From Formicarius rufipectus (lineage: Eukaryota > Chordata > Aves > Passeriformes > Formicariidae), in assembly GCA_013399695.1 (NCBI GenBank), contig VXAU01001254.1, forward strand, positions 992,001 to 1,056,000: a stretch of DNA of 64,000 nucleotides. The letters are read 5' to 3'. This document shows positions 52,101 to 64,000 of the stretch, piece by piece (position 1 is the stretch's first letter; the number at the start of each line of letters is the position of its first letter). The translations under genes were made by a program, and so were the position numbers. A model generated the notes under the pieces. It made no database searches, was not told the DNA's origin, and saw only the letters and a list, made by a program, of their open reading frames with translations.

Positions 52101-55100
52101 GCTCCAGGCCAGGATTTGTTGTGCTGCATGAGTGTGGCACTGAGCCCAACATGGTGGGTCAGAGCCCTGAGTGCTCAAGCGCAGGGCTGGGAGTTGACTC
52201 CCCCTCTCCACCGAAGAGTCTTGGTGAGGCAGGGTGCCAACATCTGGATGGGGTGTGACTGCTTGGCACAACCTGCATCTGACATGGACAAGGAGGTCAC
52301 AGCTGGCCATGGACCCAGCCTTAGGAATTTTAATATCTTTTTACTTTAATTTTAATCTCTTGCAATTTTACTCACAAACACTTGGCTAGCAAGTGAATTG
52401 TGATTTACAGTGAGTTACTTCCAATACCATCCATTCAAAGGAAACCTCAAAAAATTAGATCAGCAAAATTTGCAGGGTCACTTGCACCATGTGCCACGTG
52501 ACCCCAGCTGTTCAGGAGGCAGCTCATTCCTTTGTCACCGTGTCTGGATGCCAGGGATGAACAAGGCAGCTGAGAAACTCCAAACACTGTTTGAAGCAGG
52601 GTTTCATTAAAATAAAATACACCAAGCACATTGCATGCATTGATTTGTAATTCTCACCAGTGGTTGCTTTCATAAAGTAATTGCAGATGCTCATTCTTGT
52701 TGCTTGCAAAGAGAGCAGTCGAAATCTTTGTCTTGCTTAACAGTCTCTGCATCAAAGACCTTGTGAGAGGCTTGGGCACTTTAAAAGGATCAGCAATTAT
52801 CTGTGGTGCTGGCTTTGCATTTACTTTCCTTGCATATTCATGCCAGTGATATTTTAGCATGCACATAACAGGAGGAAGCAAAGACTGACAGTGGGGGTTC
52901 CAGCTGAAGTGGAGCAGATGTCTTTTAAATTCAGAACACATACAGCACAGTAACAATGAGTGATCGAACACAAACTCAAAGTGAAATCAAAAAACCCCCA
53001 GATTTTATACTTAAAACTGAGCGCTGCAAAAAGAACAAAGAGTCTGAGTGGTGCAAAACAAACTTGTATTAAAAAATTCTTCAGTTTGAGAACCCTGCTG
53101 CATTGCCAAGGACAGGTAAGGAATTTCAATAAACTTAGTATGTCCCTTTAATTATCACTTTTTGGCACAGCACATAGGACACCTCCAGGCCAAAACACAA
53201 GTGATGTTGAAAGTACAACTGTTCATTCCCTTTGGGAATGAAAGTTTTCTGATTGTTGTATAAACATATTTGGATTTATTTTTCAGAGATTCTTCCCATT
53301 AGCAATTATATTATTAGCAGTGAGTCAGAGAACATTTTGCTGATGTTTTAAAATACTTAACGTAAGGTCAGAACCTACTAAACTTCACCAAGCAAGCAGA
53401 CCTGGTGTGAAACAGCCTTGTTCTCTCCAGTGGGATTGCTCTAATGAGCAAGGGTTGGCAGCATGTGATCTTAGATTGTGAACTATATAGAGCCACTTCT
53501 TTTTAATTGCAAGGCACTGGGCACATCCAGGCAAGAGCAAAACATAAGGATAAAAGAGCAAGTCTAGAGAAACAGGAGATAATTATAAAATGAAAAAGAA
53601 CCAAGGGTGGAGGGTTTCTCTTTTTCCTGGTTAATCTAGGAAACTTATTCAACTGAGGCAGCAACCAGTGGTCATTAGAGGAGTGCTGTGACACACAGGC
53701 AGTAAAAAAAGCTCAAATACAGGCTTTTACAATAATCACAGACCCGAAGACAGACATTCAGTTTCTCTCGGAACAGCCTTCTTCTAAAAGCTGACCTGAA
53801 ATGTAACCCACATGCCTGAGGCTATCTTTGGTGCAGAAGTCCTTCTGGTTAAACCAACGTGATGAGTTCCTTGGCAGTGGGGCAGAGTTTCTTACAGCTT
53901 TGATTTGGCTTTTGCGCAGCACAGATGAGGCCGCGGGAGAGGCCGGCGGGCTGGCGAGGCTCAGCTGCTCTGTTTTGCTGTTAGTCGCTCAGGATTTCAT
54001 GAAATTTTGATCCATACAGATTAGACAACTGCCTCCCCTCCCGCACTTTAATTTCACTTGGGTTCCAGAGGCAGCTGAAAAAATGGGATTGAAGCTCAGT
54101 TTAAAACACAGCTTCTGTTTTGGACATGTGCCCATTGGCTTAAATCGCACAGAAGGGTCGGCTTTCCCCAGTTTGAAGGACATTTCAAAATACAGCTCAC
54201 ACTTTTCTCAAAAACCTTGCAATTTCCCAGGCCGCTTGCACGGCCATGGGCTGGCTGCTGGCTGTGAGGCAGAACCACATGGGCTTTATACAGTTTTGCC
54301 TTTTGCCTGGGTATGTTTCTGTTAAAGACTTTTCCCTGCCTAAACCACAAAGGATGAGGCAAAGAGGAAAAATCTCCAAGGCTGTCAGTGAAACCGTTCT
54401 TGTAATAAGGTGACATAAGCCTTGCATAGAGAAGATTAAGCTTAGTCTCTGAAAAGGGACAGTAGAAAGGCTGGTAGACTTCAAAAGGAGCTACAACAGC
54501 TGTGTTTTGGTTGGCCAACAACTGCTCCCGCATTGGCTGCGGCTGGCTCAGCTCATGTGAACAAGTCAGATTATTAAAATACAGCGTTCAGCAATCCCAT
54601 CCTTGGAGCACTTGACAGTGCTGCCTTCTCCTTTGTATGTCACTGCTTTGACTGAACGTGGTAACAAAGCAAAGCGGAGTGATAATGCGATGTGCCCGTG
54701 ACAACAGAGTCGGTGATAATCGTACAGTGCTGTTCGTAGTTCAAAGCAAAGGATACCATTTACTAGCATAAAGCATGTCTTTTTGTTTCAAAAGTACCTT
54801 TTAGGTAGGGAAATGCATGCCCTTCTCTTTGTCTGGTTTAACTGCTGGGCTTAATTGGCCTTATTTTAGAGCATAATATATAAATTAGCAAGACACAGCA
54901 GAATTCAGAATAGATCAAGTTAAAAAGCTTTTCATATCTTACTAGTCACCACAGAAGGAAAGAAACTGCCTATTTTTCCACAGCAATAAGCTATGCTACC
55001 GACCTGAGCAGTAGTTTAAAATAATTAACAGTACCAGAAAATAAAGGGTGTGTATGAGAGTGGTTCTGCAGAGCCACTCCACACAGTACAATGGGAAAAA

Positions 55101-58100
55101 ATTAACTGGGTGGACCTGCATTCCCGCAGCAGCTCAGAATGTCTTCACTTTGTATTTCTGTGCCTGGAGATACACATTTCTTGCACATGATCACAAGCAC
55201 TGAGGCAAAATAAGATCCTGAAAAGCAAAGCAAGACAAAACAACATCTTCAAGAAAAGAAATGGAAATAATTAGTATAGCAAGATAAAGAGCAACTCACT
55301 GTGTTTTCAGGAGTGCTGGTTTCCTTCTTTGCAGTAATTATAACATTTATTAGTCAATGCTTCCTGCATGATATTTAGAGTTATTGTGGGAGGACGTCAT
55401 AACATCCAGGTTTACTAGATAACTTGGGGACCTTGCTGTGGGAGACTGTAAGGGAAAAGAATGAAAGAGATATATTGTCTAAGAAAGATCAAGTGCTCTC
55501 TTGTGCAAAAGGCACCACACACTTAATGGAGATGGGAAATAACTGGGCAGTGCCCTTTTTCCTGCAGATGTAGGATGTCTAGTATTCAGTGTTAACCTGG
55601 TATCTAGGATGTCTCTCATACTGACAATAATCAGGAAAAAAAATAAAAAAGGATGCAAGCCCTGCAGTTCCTGCTGGGAAAGAAGGAGATCAAAGGAGAA
55701 ATGCATGTACAGAAAGGCTGGGAGACCTGGAATAGAAGAAGACTGAAGGGAACTCTAGGGTCACAAAAAAGCTTGTACTCTACACCAAAAAATGTCCACA
55801 GTGCTGTTAAACTGTTTTTCTTACAGAAGAATTGCTCAAAAGGGGGTTACTTCCCATTGAAGAGTTCTGTATGACTCTGCTCTGGGGCATTTGAGGTTGA
55901 CCAACATCCCTGCTGTTGCTGACAGCTGGGGACCACAGAGCTCTGTTGCCACCACTTTGGTACAGGGGCTTGAGGCTAAGATCAGCCAAAAAAGTTGGCT
56001 GGGCTCTGACACAGATTCAGACAACGTGTTATCCCAGGTCTGGTCACCATCATGTCTTTGTTGAAAGGTTTGTTTTCTCAGGAAAGTCCGGGAATGAAAG
56101 TCAGCACTTTCATGATAAAGATATTGAATTAATACTTATTCTAAAAAAGAAAAGGCAATTGAAATGTAGTTATTGTTTGGAAAAATGAAAAGCATTTTAT
56201 CAGTTGACAGAAAGAAATATTCAAAGAATTCAGGTTTTGTTTCTGGAGTCAAATCAACTTGATTTCCTCCTCCTCAATAGGCTGTCCCTTTGGTATTTGA
56301 TATATTTTCTGTCTTTTGAAATGCCAATTTTGTTGTTATTGTTAGTGAAAAAGATGTTAAGAATCCTCCTAGAGTGCACTCATGAATTAATGGTGAACTC
56401 ATTCATTTCCTAAAACCCATCGTCTTGACTGTGTAATGTTACTTGAGGCAAGACTACCGCAAGGTTGTGTGGGGCTCACTCCAGGTTTCCTCTCAGACAG
56501 CACCTCTGTGCAGAGCTGAAGGCATCACTGCTTTCAGCTTTGCCAACAGATCTCAAACATCAATATCACTGACCACTTGGCAGAAGCAGAATCTCCTTGT
56601 CGAACCTCAAGGAGGAAGAGGAGAAGGGGGAATTAAATCTAAGCACCCAACAGTGCATAGGGAATGGAGATACCAATCTCATCGGATCCCAAGACCTTGG
56701 GCATTTTCATCTCTTCCTTCACTGTGCTCTTTCTTGTCAACATTGTGTGCACAAGTCTGCCACTGTCTGGTTGAAGCAGAGGGAACTTGGTGAGAGAAGT
56801 ACAGACTGTAAAGCACCCCTATCTGCTGGAAGCAGAGCCTGTAGGTCAGACAGTGGGAGTAGGGAACAGGATACATCAGAGCACTTGAGATGCTTAGGAG
56901 GATAAAAGCTGCACACAGCTATCTCTTTTGCATGCAATTACTCTTCATAGCCATGTCTGGTTTTTTGAATTGGCAAGCTTTTTCCTTATTTCAAAATTAA
57001 GCTTTAGGAATCAGCAACAAAGTGGTAAGATGAGTCTTAAATGTAAGGTTTTTATTTGCAGCAATGATGGAGCAGAGAAAGAAAAACTTGGGGTCTAGCT
57101 CTTCAGAGTCTGGAGTGACTGCAGTTAGAAGTATCATCCTATGACTTGAAGAAAGAGTACATTTGATCTGGGAATTGCTCAGACAAGAAAAATCAGTATG
57201 GATGGTATAATTTGTTATTTACACAAAATTATTCTCCTCTTGACTGCTAAAGACTTTACACCTTTTAGTAGCAGGCTTTTTTAAAATAAATTGCTCTGAA
57301 AACCCTAAATGCCACATAGCTCTTCTCTCTTAGCTGCTGGTTAAAGTTTTAGGTTCAAGTAGGATGTGAAACAGCGACATGGATGAGGCAGAACTCTGCA
57401 AGGAAGTTTGAATGTGGGCACTGTTGACATTAGCTCCTAGTTGAGAAAAGGTTTAAGCTCCACATGAAAGTCTGTGAGTAGCTGTCAAACTCTCCTGTCA
57501 AGGTGGGTTTTTCCATAGCAGCATCACAAAGAGCACCATGGACACAGCAAAAGAGGACAGCGCCAAGCTCTGCTCTGCAGCAGCATTTTAAAGGCAGCCA
57601 GAGTAACCATCCAGCTTTGCTCATCTGGAGAGAAAAAATGTTTCTTTGGTTTTTGAATGCTCGGTTTGTTCTGCACTGCTGCTAAGCTGGGAGTTTTGAA
57701 TTTTTTTCAAACTTTGTCTTCTGAGAAAATCCATATCTAGAGTAAAACTAACAAATTCATCTTACAAGGTGAGTGCAAATGGAAGCAGTCATCTTAGCAG
57801 ACTGTCTTAATGCAGAATTTGATTATTTACTTTTCTTCCATCTCCATCTGCTGTATGCATACAGCTACTCAGGCTTGCCATTTTCAATGTCCCTGATTAA
57901 CACTTTCTGCTGCAGTAATGCCATCTGTCTTATTGCTGTGTTGTCTCCAACATCTCAGCTGGAGAGCCAAGGTGGCACCCCAGTAGTACAGTTGTATAAT
58001 CACAAACTCTTTCACTATGGTATGCAAGGCTGGCTTTCTGAAACTGCAAGAGCAATTTGGTCTAAGATATTTCAATTTTCAGATGGAGAATTGCACGTGT

Positions 58101-60805
58101 GGATCTGAAGTCTCTTAGAGCAACATTTCCATAGTAAAAATGAGACTAGTGGTGACAGTTTTCATTATGGTAAGGCAGATGAGTTCTTATAACTTCTTCA
58201 GTCAAAATTAAACCCTTCTGCTTGGCCCCAAAAAATATGATTTCTCTGACTGAAGTGTAGATTTTGTATTTTGCTATTCAATTAAATATCTCTGTCTTCT
58301 TAGAGAGGCAGCAGTTGTTACTCAATTTCCTAAATGTGGCACTCTGAGAGAGGGAGGGACTTGTTCACTGCTCTTTTCCCAGAGGCTGTATCTAGAATCT
58401 GCAAAAATTAACCTGTAAGTGAGTCTTATGGTGCAGCTGTCTTGTATTTGCCATCTTCACTATAAATACAAATTTGTCATTAAAACAAGCCTATTACCGT
58501 CCATCAGTTCAGTCACTTCCATGACCTTGGTAGGTCAGTGTTCTTGATAACAACTTTCCTGTTTGTTTCAAGCTGGTTTCTCACATGCTCCTATTAGCAA
58601 CCCCAAACAGCAGAACATGGGAACACATATGTGCTCATCAATCAAAAAACATACAAAGTTTCATTTTAATTAGATAAACCTCAACAGCATCCTTTGAAGA
58701 AACCTTGCTTTGGTGGATGGGTAGGATGCACTGAACTCTGACCAGAAGTGTCTTTCTGGTTCACTTCCTTCACTACCCACTCCAGGTCACAATTCCATGG
58801 GGAGATTTCGAACAGTCAGCAGGTGATTCCATATGAAGAAGCCCACATAGCACCATCTAATGTTGCCATGCACAATATTTAAGCATTGTTGAGTAACAGA
58901 CTGTGTCGGGGATGCCAAAACTTGAAGCAGTGCAGAGTCACAGGGAAGACATCTCAAACTGCAGTTACAGAAGGGACGAGGGATTAGTTACAAAATCAAG
59001 ATGGAAAGGAGTGATTTGGAAATTTTACCCCTACCCATAAGTACTGATTCAGTGAAGCATTTTTTTCTGCACTGCAGTTGTAGCCAGCAGCATATACAGA
59101 ATAAGGTTTGAAATATTTTGAAGTGCTGTCACAGTGTGAATGATTTTCTTTAGAGCTTAAAATCAAACTGCAAAGCTATTTTCTGTCTGCAGCGACACAA
59201 GAAGAATATGAATGTCATCATCTCTGGCCCTGGGCATACAGGAGAGCAGAACTGGTCTTAACCAGATTCTCTTTTTCATTCAGCTCTTCTAAGAAATATA
59301 AAATCCAAAGGAAACTCTGAATCTGGTTAGATGTATCATAAGAGGAACAGGATTTCTGCATAGCTGAAGCAGCATGACTTTGATTATTTGAAAATGCATG
59401 ATTTAATAATTTCATTATGCATACCTTTCCTCAGCAGGCACCGCTGCCTAAAACAGACAGAGACAAGCATTAGATAAAACAACATGCTTTATAGCTGAAG
59501 AGATTGGAATCAAAGAACCTAATCTTGCAAGGTGGTGGTACCCTCAGTGCCTTTAGATTTGGCTGCAAACAGCAGGTGTGCCATGCACAGCTGAATTGAG
59601 CCTTAGCAAAGTCCTTCACTCACAAGAAACATCCTGTGGGAGGACTTTGATGTTTCCGTTCCTTAGTGCACATCTGCCCGTGTCCCACTTTCTTCCCTTT
59701 TATGTGCACATGAGTGGTGTGAGGAAGAGGTCTGTCAGTGTCCTGACATCCCCTGTCAATTCATGCTGCCCTGACAGCCCCCCCTCCATGCCATGCATAC
59801 ATCCAACACCTGTCCAGGCTGTGAAATCATCATGGAAGAGATGTGGATCTCAGATCTGCCTCCCCAGGTACAAAAGAGAAAAGAGATTGATTGTGCTAAA
59901 TAAAGTTTCTGCATAAAAGCAGGTTTGGGCTCTTTAGACCATCACTCATCCCAGACAAAGAGCCACTACCCCCAGCACAGCCAAGGACAGGTCCCTGGGA
60001 TCCCCCAAAATACGTGGGGTGGGCCAGTCAAACCTGCCTGAATTCTCTGCAGGGTCACCTGAGGTATCCTCAACTAACAGTGCGTGCTAATCTGCTTCAA
60101 ACCAAGTGGTTGAAACCCCCATAGGAAAGAGCAGGGGCTGCAAACTCAGCCTCTGCACCACGGCTTGGCAGGTAAGGGAACCAGAGCACACAGCCCTCTC
60201 TCCACTAGAAAAGAGGCTGAGAACACCAAGCAGTTTCCTGCAGACCTAAACTGGATTCATCCAGTGACCCAAGGAGGCAAAGCTCAGTCCCAGGTCCTAA
60301 AATGTGGTCTCATGGCCAATTAAATGCTGTTCAAAGGGCAGTAGAGCATCAGAGAGTGCTTTGATCTCAGAGATGCCAGCCAGATGTGTAATATCTACTC
60401 AGGTGTTTGCCATGGATCAGTTTACAGTCTGTGCACATCAGACAGACAGGTTTCTTCCTGGGTTTGCTAACAGAAGCAGCAGTTCTCACAAATCACAGAG
60501 AACAGAAATAATCCCTACCTTTTTAGACATCAAAAACTGTAAAGCTTCACAGCTACACAGTTCTGAAATTGAATTGAATGACTTGACTTGCCAAAACCAG
60601 AGATCAGAGTTCTAGGTCTTTCATGCCCCAGCTGAAAGCATCAATTGCACTCAAAGAAGAGCACAAAGGTGCCTTTCAAATACCACTTGTGACTTTAGAA
60701 GCATTATTTGGTCTTACCCTTCAAACACAGTAACCTCAATTCAAAATGGATGTGTAGTAAAGAAAACTTACTTTTAACATGAGTGTTTTATTATTTAAAG
60801 GACTA

Positions 60806-60819
60806 CTTTTCTTTCTTTT

Positions 60820-60871
<52 letters not shown>

Positions 60872-60873
60872 TC
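60806..60873. repeat. (TTTC)n microsatellite running into an assembly gap
   Basis: A pure pyrimidine tract, mostly perfect CTTT units, ends exactly at the N run. On the far side of the gap the sequence resumes as a T19 run (60975-60993). The tract is therefore longer than shown, and its true length and composition are unknown. Confidence 0.95.
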
Positions 60874-60973
60874 NNNNNNNNNNNNNNNNNNNNNNNNNNN
60901 NNNNNNNNNNNNNNNNNNNNNNNNNNNNNNNNNNNNNNNNNNNNNNNNNNNNNNNNNNNNNNNNNNNNNNNNN
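60874..60973. other. Assembly gap (100 N)
   Basis: Exactly 100 N, the usual placeholder for a gap of unknown length, placed inside a polypyrimidine tract. The open frames that cross it are artefacts. Confidence 0.98.
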
Positions 60974-63283
60974 CTTTTTTTTTTTTTTTTTTTCTAAGTT
61001 ACATCTAAAACTGGACAAGGACTCTGAATTTTGATTAGGTTTTGAATTTAAAGTAAAAAGCATTTGAGATCCTCTTTAGGAGGGCAGAAATGTGAGTGTT
61101 TCCTCTGCAAGCAATGCAATAATTCCTAAACAATACTTGTGTAAGTACAGACGTGATCACACAGGGATCTGGGGCAAAAGGTTCTTGGGATGAAACATTC
61201 AATTTCCAGAAATTACTTTTCCCTCTGATCCGTAAGAATCCCAGGTCTGTTGACTTCTCCTCATGCAGTAGGACCTCATTGCTCAAGCAGAATATCTTTC
61301 TGCTTATCTACAAATCCCTTGGCTTCATATATGGTCCCAGCACCTGAAATATCTGAACACCTCAATATAAATCATGTATTTATCTTCCTAATGACCCTTC
61401 GAGTTCTGGCACTGTTACTACTTACCTTTTACAGCAGGGAAAACCAAGGTAAAGGAAATCTAAATAATGGGTCTACAACAGCTCTTTTTCCTCATTGGTC
61501 AATGCATTATTCACCCTGGTTATTTTAGAGAAACAAAATGTTATTAACAACTGGATAACTGATTCCAGCATTAAAATCAGAACTATTGTCCATGAAAACA
61601 CAGAGAAGGGGATCAGTCATCATTTTATTCACCACATTATCTCCTTTGACAGGAGCTGGAGAGCTCAGCAACTCTCAGGGAGGCATGTCCAGCCCCTCAT
61701 CATCTGGGAAAAACACCTGTGGGGACTCTTGACAGCAAAGACTAGACTTATACACATATATACACACACACACATATATATATGAACTATATGTATATTT
61801 ATGGATTCATATATATAAATCCTCTATACCTACAGAAACATATATTAAGGAATGTATGTAAAATGCAAAAATGTAAAATCAATGACTATCCTCAAAGCAC
61901 AGCATCCTGAAACCCCTGAAAACCTGTAGTCTATGACAAATACTTTCTCCTTTTGCCTGTTTATCACATCCCTTAGCTGCAAAACCCAGAACCACTTTGA
62001 GTCAAGGCACAGAAAAGAAAAGAAGTGGGAAAATCAAAGCCAAGACAATTAAAAGTTTTAAACCTGCCTTTACCAACATTACCAGCACTTTCTTAGTGAA
62101 CACTGGTAACTGGTGTGTATATTACATCAAATGCTCACCTGAAAAACAGTGCTGATAATACAAAAAGTCAGCGCCTACTTAAAATGCTGAATGGGGAATC
62201 TGTAGAAGGGCACGAGCTGGTTATGCTGGCACTGAACCAGGAGCATCCCAAAGCCCTGAGCTGTGAGCTTCTGGAACCACAGCTTTGTATCAGTTTTGCT
62301 GATGTCTGGTCCTTGTGTTCATAATGCCCCAGGTAAGAAGCTACATCCAAGCTTTGCTGCACCTCTGCACTGTTTGAAAAGCACGATCCAAATTTTGCAT
62401 CTTGAGACCACATAGACAGTGAATGATTTAAAAATAAACAAAAAGAAAAACGCCCAACCTGCTGCCTCTTTTACATTCTCAAGTTTCTTTGAATCCACAC
62501 AAATGCTAGGAATCAGCCAGATGCATCAGGAAATTACCTCATTTCTTCCAAGAACAGACATTAAAATGAAGAAAGAAATGAAGATCAGGGGATCTGATGC
62601 CCTTCAGGAACTACTGCTGGAAGTTTTGCCTCTGGGTGATAAAGGGGGAGGTGGTTAATCCAGGGCAGACCAAGGAAGATAACATTTCTGTACTTGTACA
62701 ATTCTGTACAACATTAGTTCAGACAGGAGTCTATTAACAGTGTCTGATGGAAGCAATTGTATTATTTATTAAACTGACAAGATCAATTGGCTGCTTTTTA
62801 CCCTTATAAAAAGAACTATTGTACTTTCATGTCCTTTTAAACACAGAGAATAAAGCGCTCCCCAGGGTGCTTTCATGGGCTGCCTTCGATTAAGAGTTCT
62901 GAGAACATCTGATATTGTCAGAGAGGGCTTGCTAGATCCCCAACTGGATTCACAGTTCTCACAAAGAAGGAAGATGGTAGCAATTATAATCATCGTTGCT
63001 CTGAGAAGGAAGGACTGCACCTGACTTAGAGGAGTGCTTTTACTCAGTCTTCCCAAAGACCTCTCAAACCTCAGGGAGACTGACCTGCTTTGACAGCAGC
63101 CGCAATGTCAGGACTAAGCATTATGGCACGGATAACTGAACGAGGGAACTCAATTCCCTTCTTCACCTGAAAAATGGGATGAAGGAAGGAAGGTGACAGT
63201 TTCTAGAGCATGAGTAATTTTTAACAGACCCTAATTATGACAAGCAAAATTCTTGTGTAAATTAGCAGCAGGTTGTAAGATGA
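60974..63283. other. Intergenic sequence between the gap and the CR1 fragment
   Basis: No recognisable gene. It contains a T19 run at the gap edge and TA/CA simple repeats at about 61750-61784. The open frames present are short and without domains. Confidence 0.6.
61750..61784. repeat. (TA)n/(CA)n compound microsatellite
   Basis: TACACATATATACACACACACACATATATATAT-type sequence, followed by more AT-rich words up to about 61820. Confidence 0.85.
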
Positions 63284-63297
63284 ATATATATATATAT
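63284..63297. repeat. (AT)7 run beside the CR1 fragment
   Basis: A 14-nt alternating AT run a few bases before the recognisable 5' edge of the CR1 fragment. Confidence 0.85.
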
Positions 63298-63304
63298 TTC
63301 TATA

Positions 63305-63760
63305 TCAACCACACAGAGCACTACAGGCTGGGAGAAGTGTGGCTGGAAAGCTGCCTGATGGAAAAAGACCTGGGGCTGCTAGTCAACAGCAGCTGAGCAT
63401 GAGCCAACAGTGTGCCCAGATGGCCAAGGAGAACAGTGGCATCCTGGCTTGTATCAGAAATAGGGTGACCAGCAGGACCAGGGCAGTTATTGTTCCTCTG
63501 TACTGATCACTGGTGGAGCCACATATCAAATTCTGGGATCAGTTTTGAGCCACTCACTACAAAGCAGATGTTGAGACGCTGCAGTGAGTCCAGAGAACGG
63601 CAATGGAGCTGGGGAAGGGACTGGAGCACAAGTCTGATGAGGAGTGGCTGAGGGAGCAGTGTGGGGCTCAGCCTGGAGAAAAGGAAACTCGGGGTGAACT
63701 TCTGGCTCTGTAAGTACTTGAAAGGACGTTGTAGCCCACTGGAGGTTGGTCTCTTTCTCT
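63305..63760 (+). mobile_element. CR1-type LINE fragment, sense (5'- and 3'-truncated)
   Basis: The plus strand matches the C-terminal reverse-transcriptase part of avian CR1. Recognisable blocks are CTGGGAGAAGTGTGGCTGGA, AAAGACCTGGGGCTGCTAGT, ATGAGCCAACAGTGTGCCCA, GGCATCCTGGCTTGTATCAG, CACTCACTACAAAGCAGATG and GGAGCACAAGTCTGATGAGG, then GGAGGTTGGTCTCTTTCTC. Frameshifting indels break the frame, so it is a dead copy. It stops well short of the CR1 3' end, which is unusual because CR1 copies normally keep their 3' end. A later deletion is likely. Confidence 0.9.
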
Positions 63761-64000
63761 AGGAAAGAGCCCAAGTCAGTTGTAAGTTGGTACATACTAC
63801 TAACCAGGTGTCTTAACACACATGTTTACCTTCAGAGTATTTTCAGTACATCCAGAGGATGCAATTTTATAAACTACAAAATAAGTCATTTCAGTCCATT
63901 TAGACTGGATAAATATGCTAACCTTGTGGCATACTTGATAAATTAATAGCAATGCTGTCTCAGAGCAGCTATTTCTGGGAAGTTATGGAATTTTCCAAAC
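63761..64000. other. Unannotated right edge
   Basis: AT-rich unique sequence after the CR1 fragment. Nothing recognised. Confidence 0.5.

Larger units (their letters stand above)
35771..60805. other. Large region upstream of CHST13 with no recognised gene
   Basis: About 25 kb of mostly unique sequence. Simple repeats occur at 38607-38732, 39877-39940 and 40051-40140, and an A16 run near 44790-44808. Three open frames have protein-like composition but no family I recognise: 47203-47592 plus, 52658-52884 minus (ends at a good donor) and 54096-54533 minus. No exon of a neighbouring gene could be identified by reading; exons shorter than about 60 codons could be missed. Confidence 0.6.

Noticed and set aside
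60779..61063. Open frames crossing the N run
   Set aside because: Artefacts of translating a TTTC repeat and an assembly gap.

Overview
The window looks like vertebrate nuclear DNA, most likely from a bird. It contains one confidently recognised protein-coding gene, split into three coding exons on the minus strand. It also has two diverged CR1-type LINE fragments (the dominant avian interspersed repeat family), scattered microsatellites, a GC-rich minisatellite and one 100-N assembly gap. There is no sign of bacterial or phage organisation, and I see no CRISPR array, operon, rRNA or tRNA.

The gene is a carbohydrate (chondroitin 4-O-) sulfotransferase, best matched to CHST13 (C4ST-3). The coding sequence is complement(join(6855..7700,11102..11184,35562..35631)) and gives 332 residues. 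Exon 1 (35562-35631) lies in a CpG island (about 35150-35770) and encodes the signal anchor. Exon 2 (11102-11184) encodes a short stem piece. Exon 3 (6855-7700) encodes the whole catalytic domain. Splice phases agree at both junctions (phase 1, then phase 0), and all four splice sites are GT-AG. A poly(A) signal lies about 450 nt past the stop.

Layout by coordinate: 1-6401 is intergenic sequence downstream of the gene, with an AT-rich block near 2.6-2.9 kb and a CpG-rich minisatellite near 4.4-4.6 kb. 6402-35631 is the sulfotransferase gene; its 24.4-kb intron 1 carries an antisense CR1 fragment at 33754-34331. 35771-64000 is about 28 kb upstream of the gene in which I recognise no known protein family. 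That stretch holds A/C-only simple tracts (38.6-40.1 kb), an assembly gap inside a TTTC tract (60874-60973) and a sense-oriented CR1 fragment (about 63305-63760).

I did not find a convincing new biological system. The most useful items for follow-up are three protein-like but unrecognised open frames (47.2, 52.7 and 54.3 kb), the minisatellite, the cluster of A/C tracts, the alternating purine-pyrimidine tract in intron 2 and the unresolved TTTC gap.
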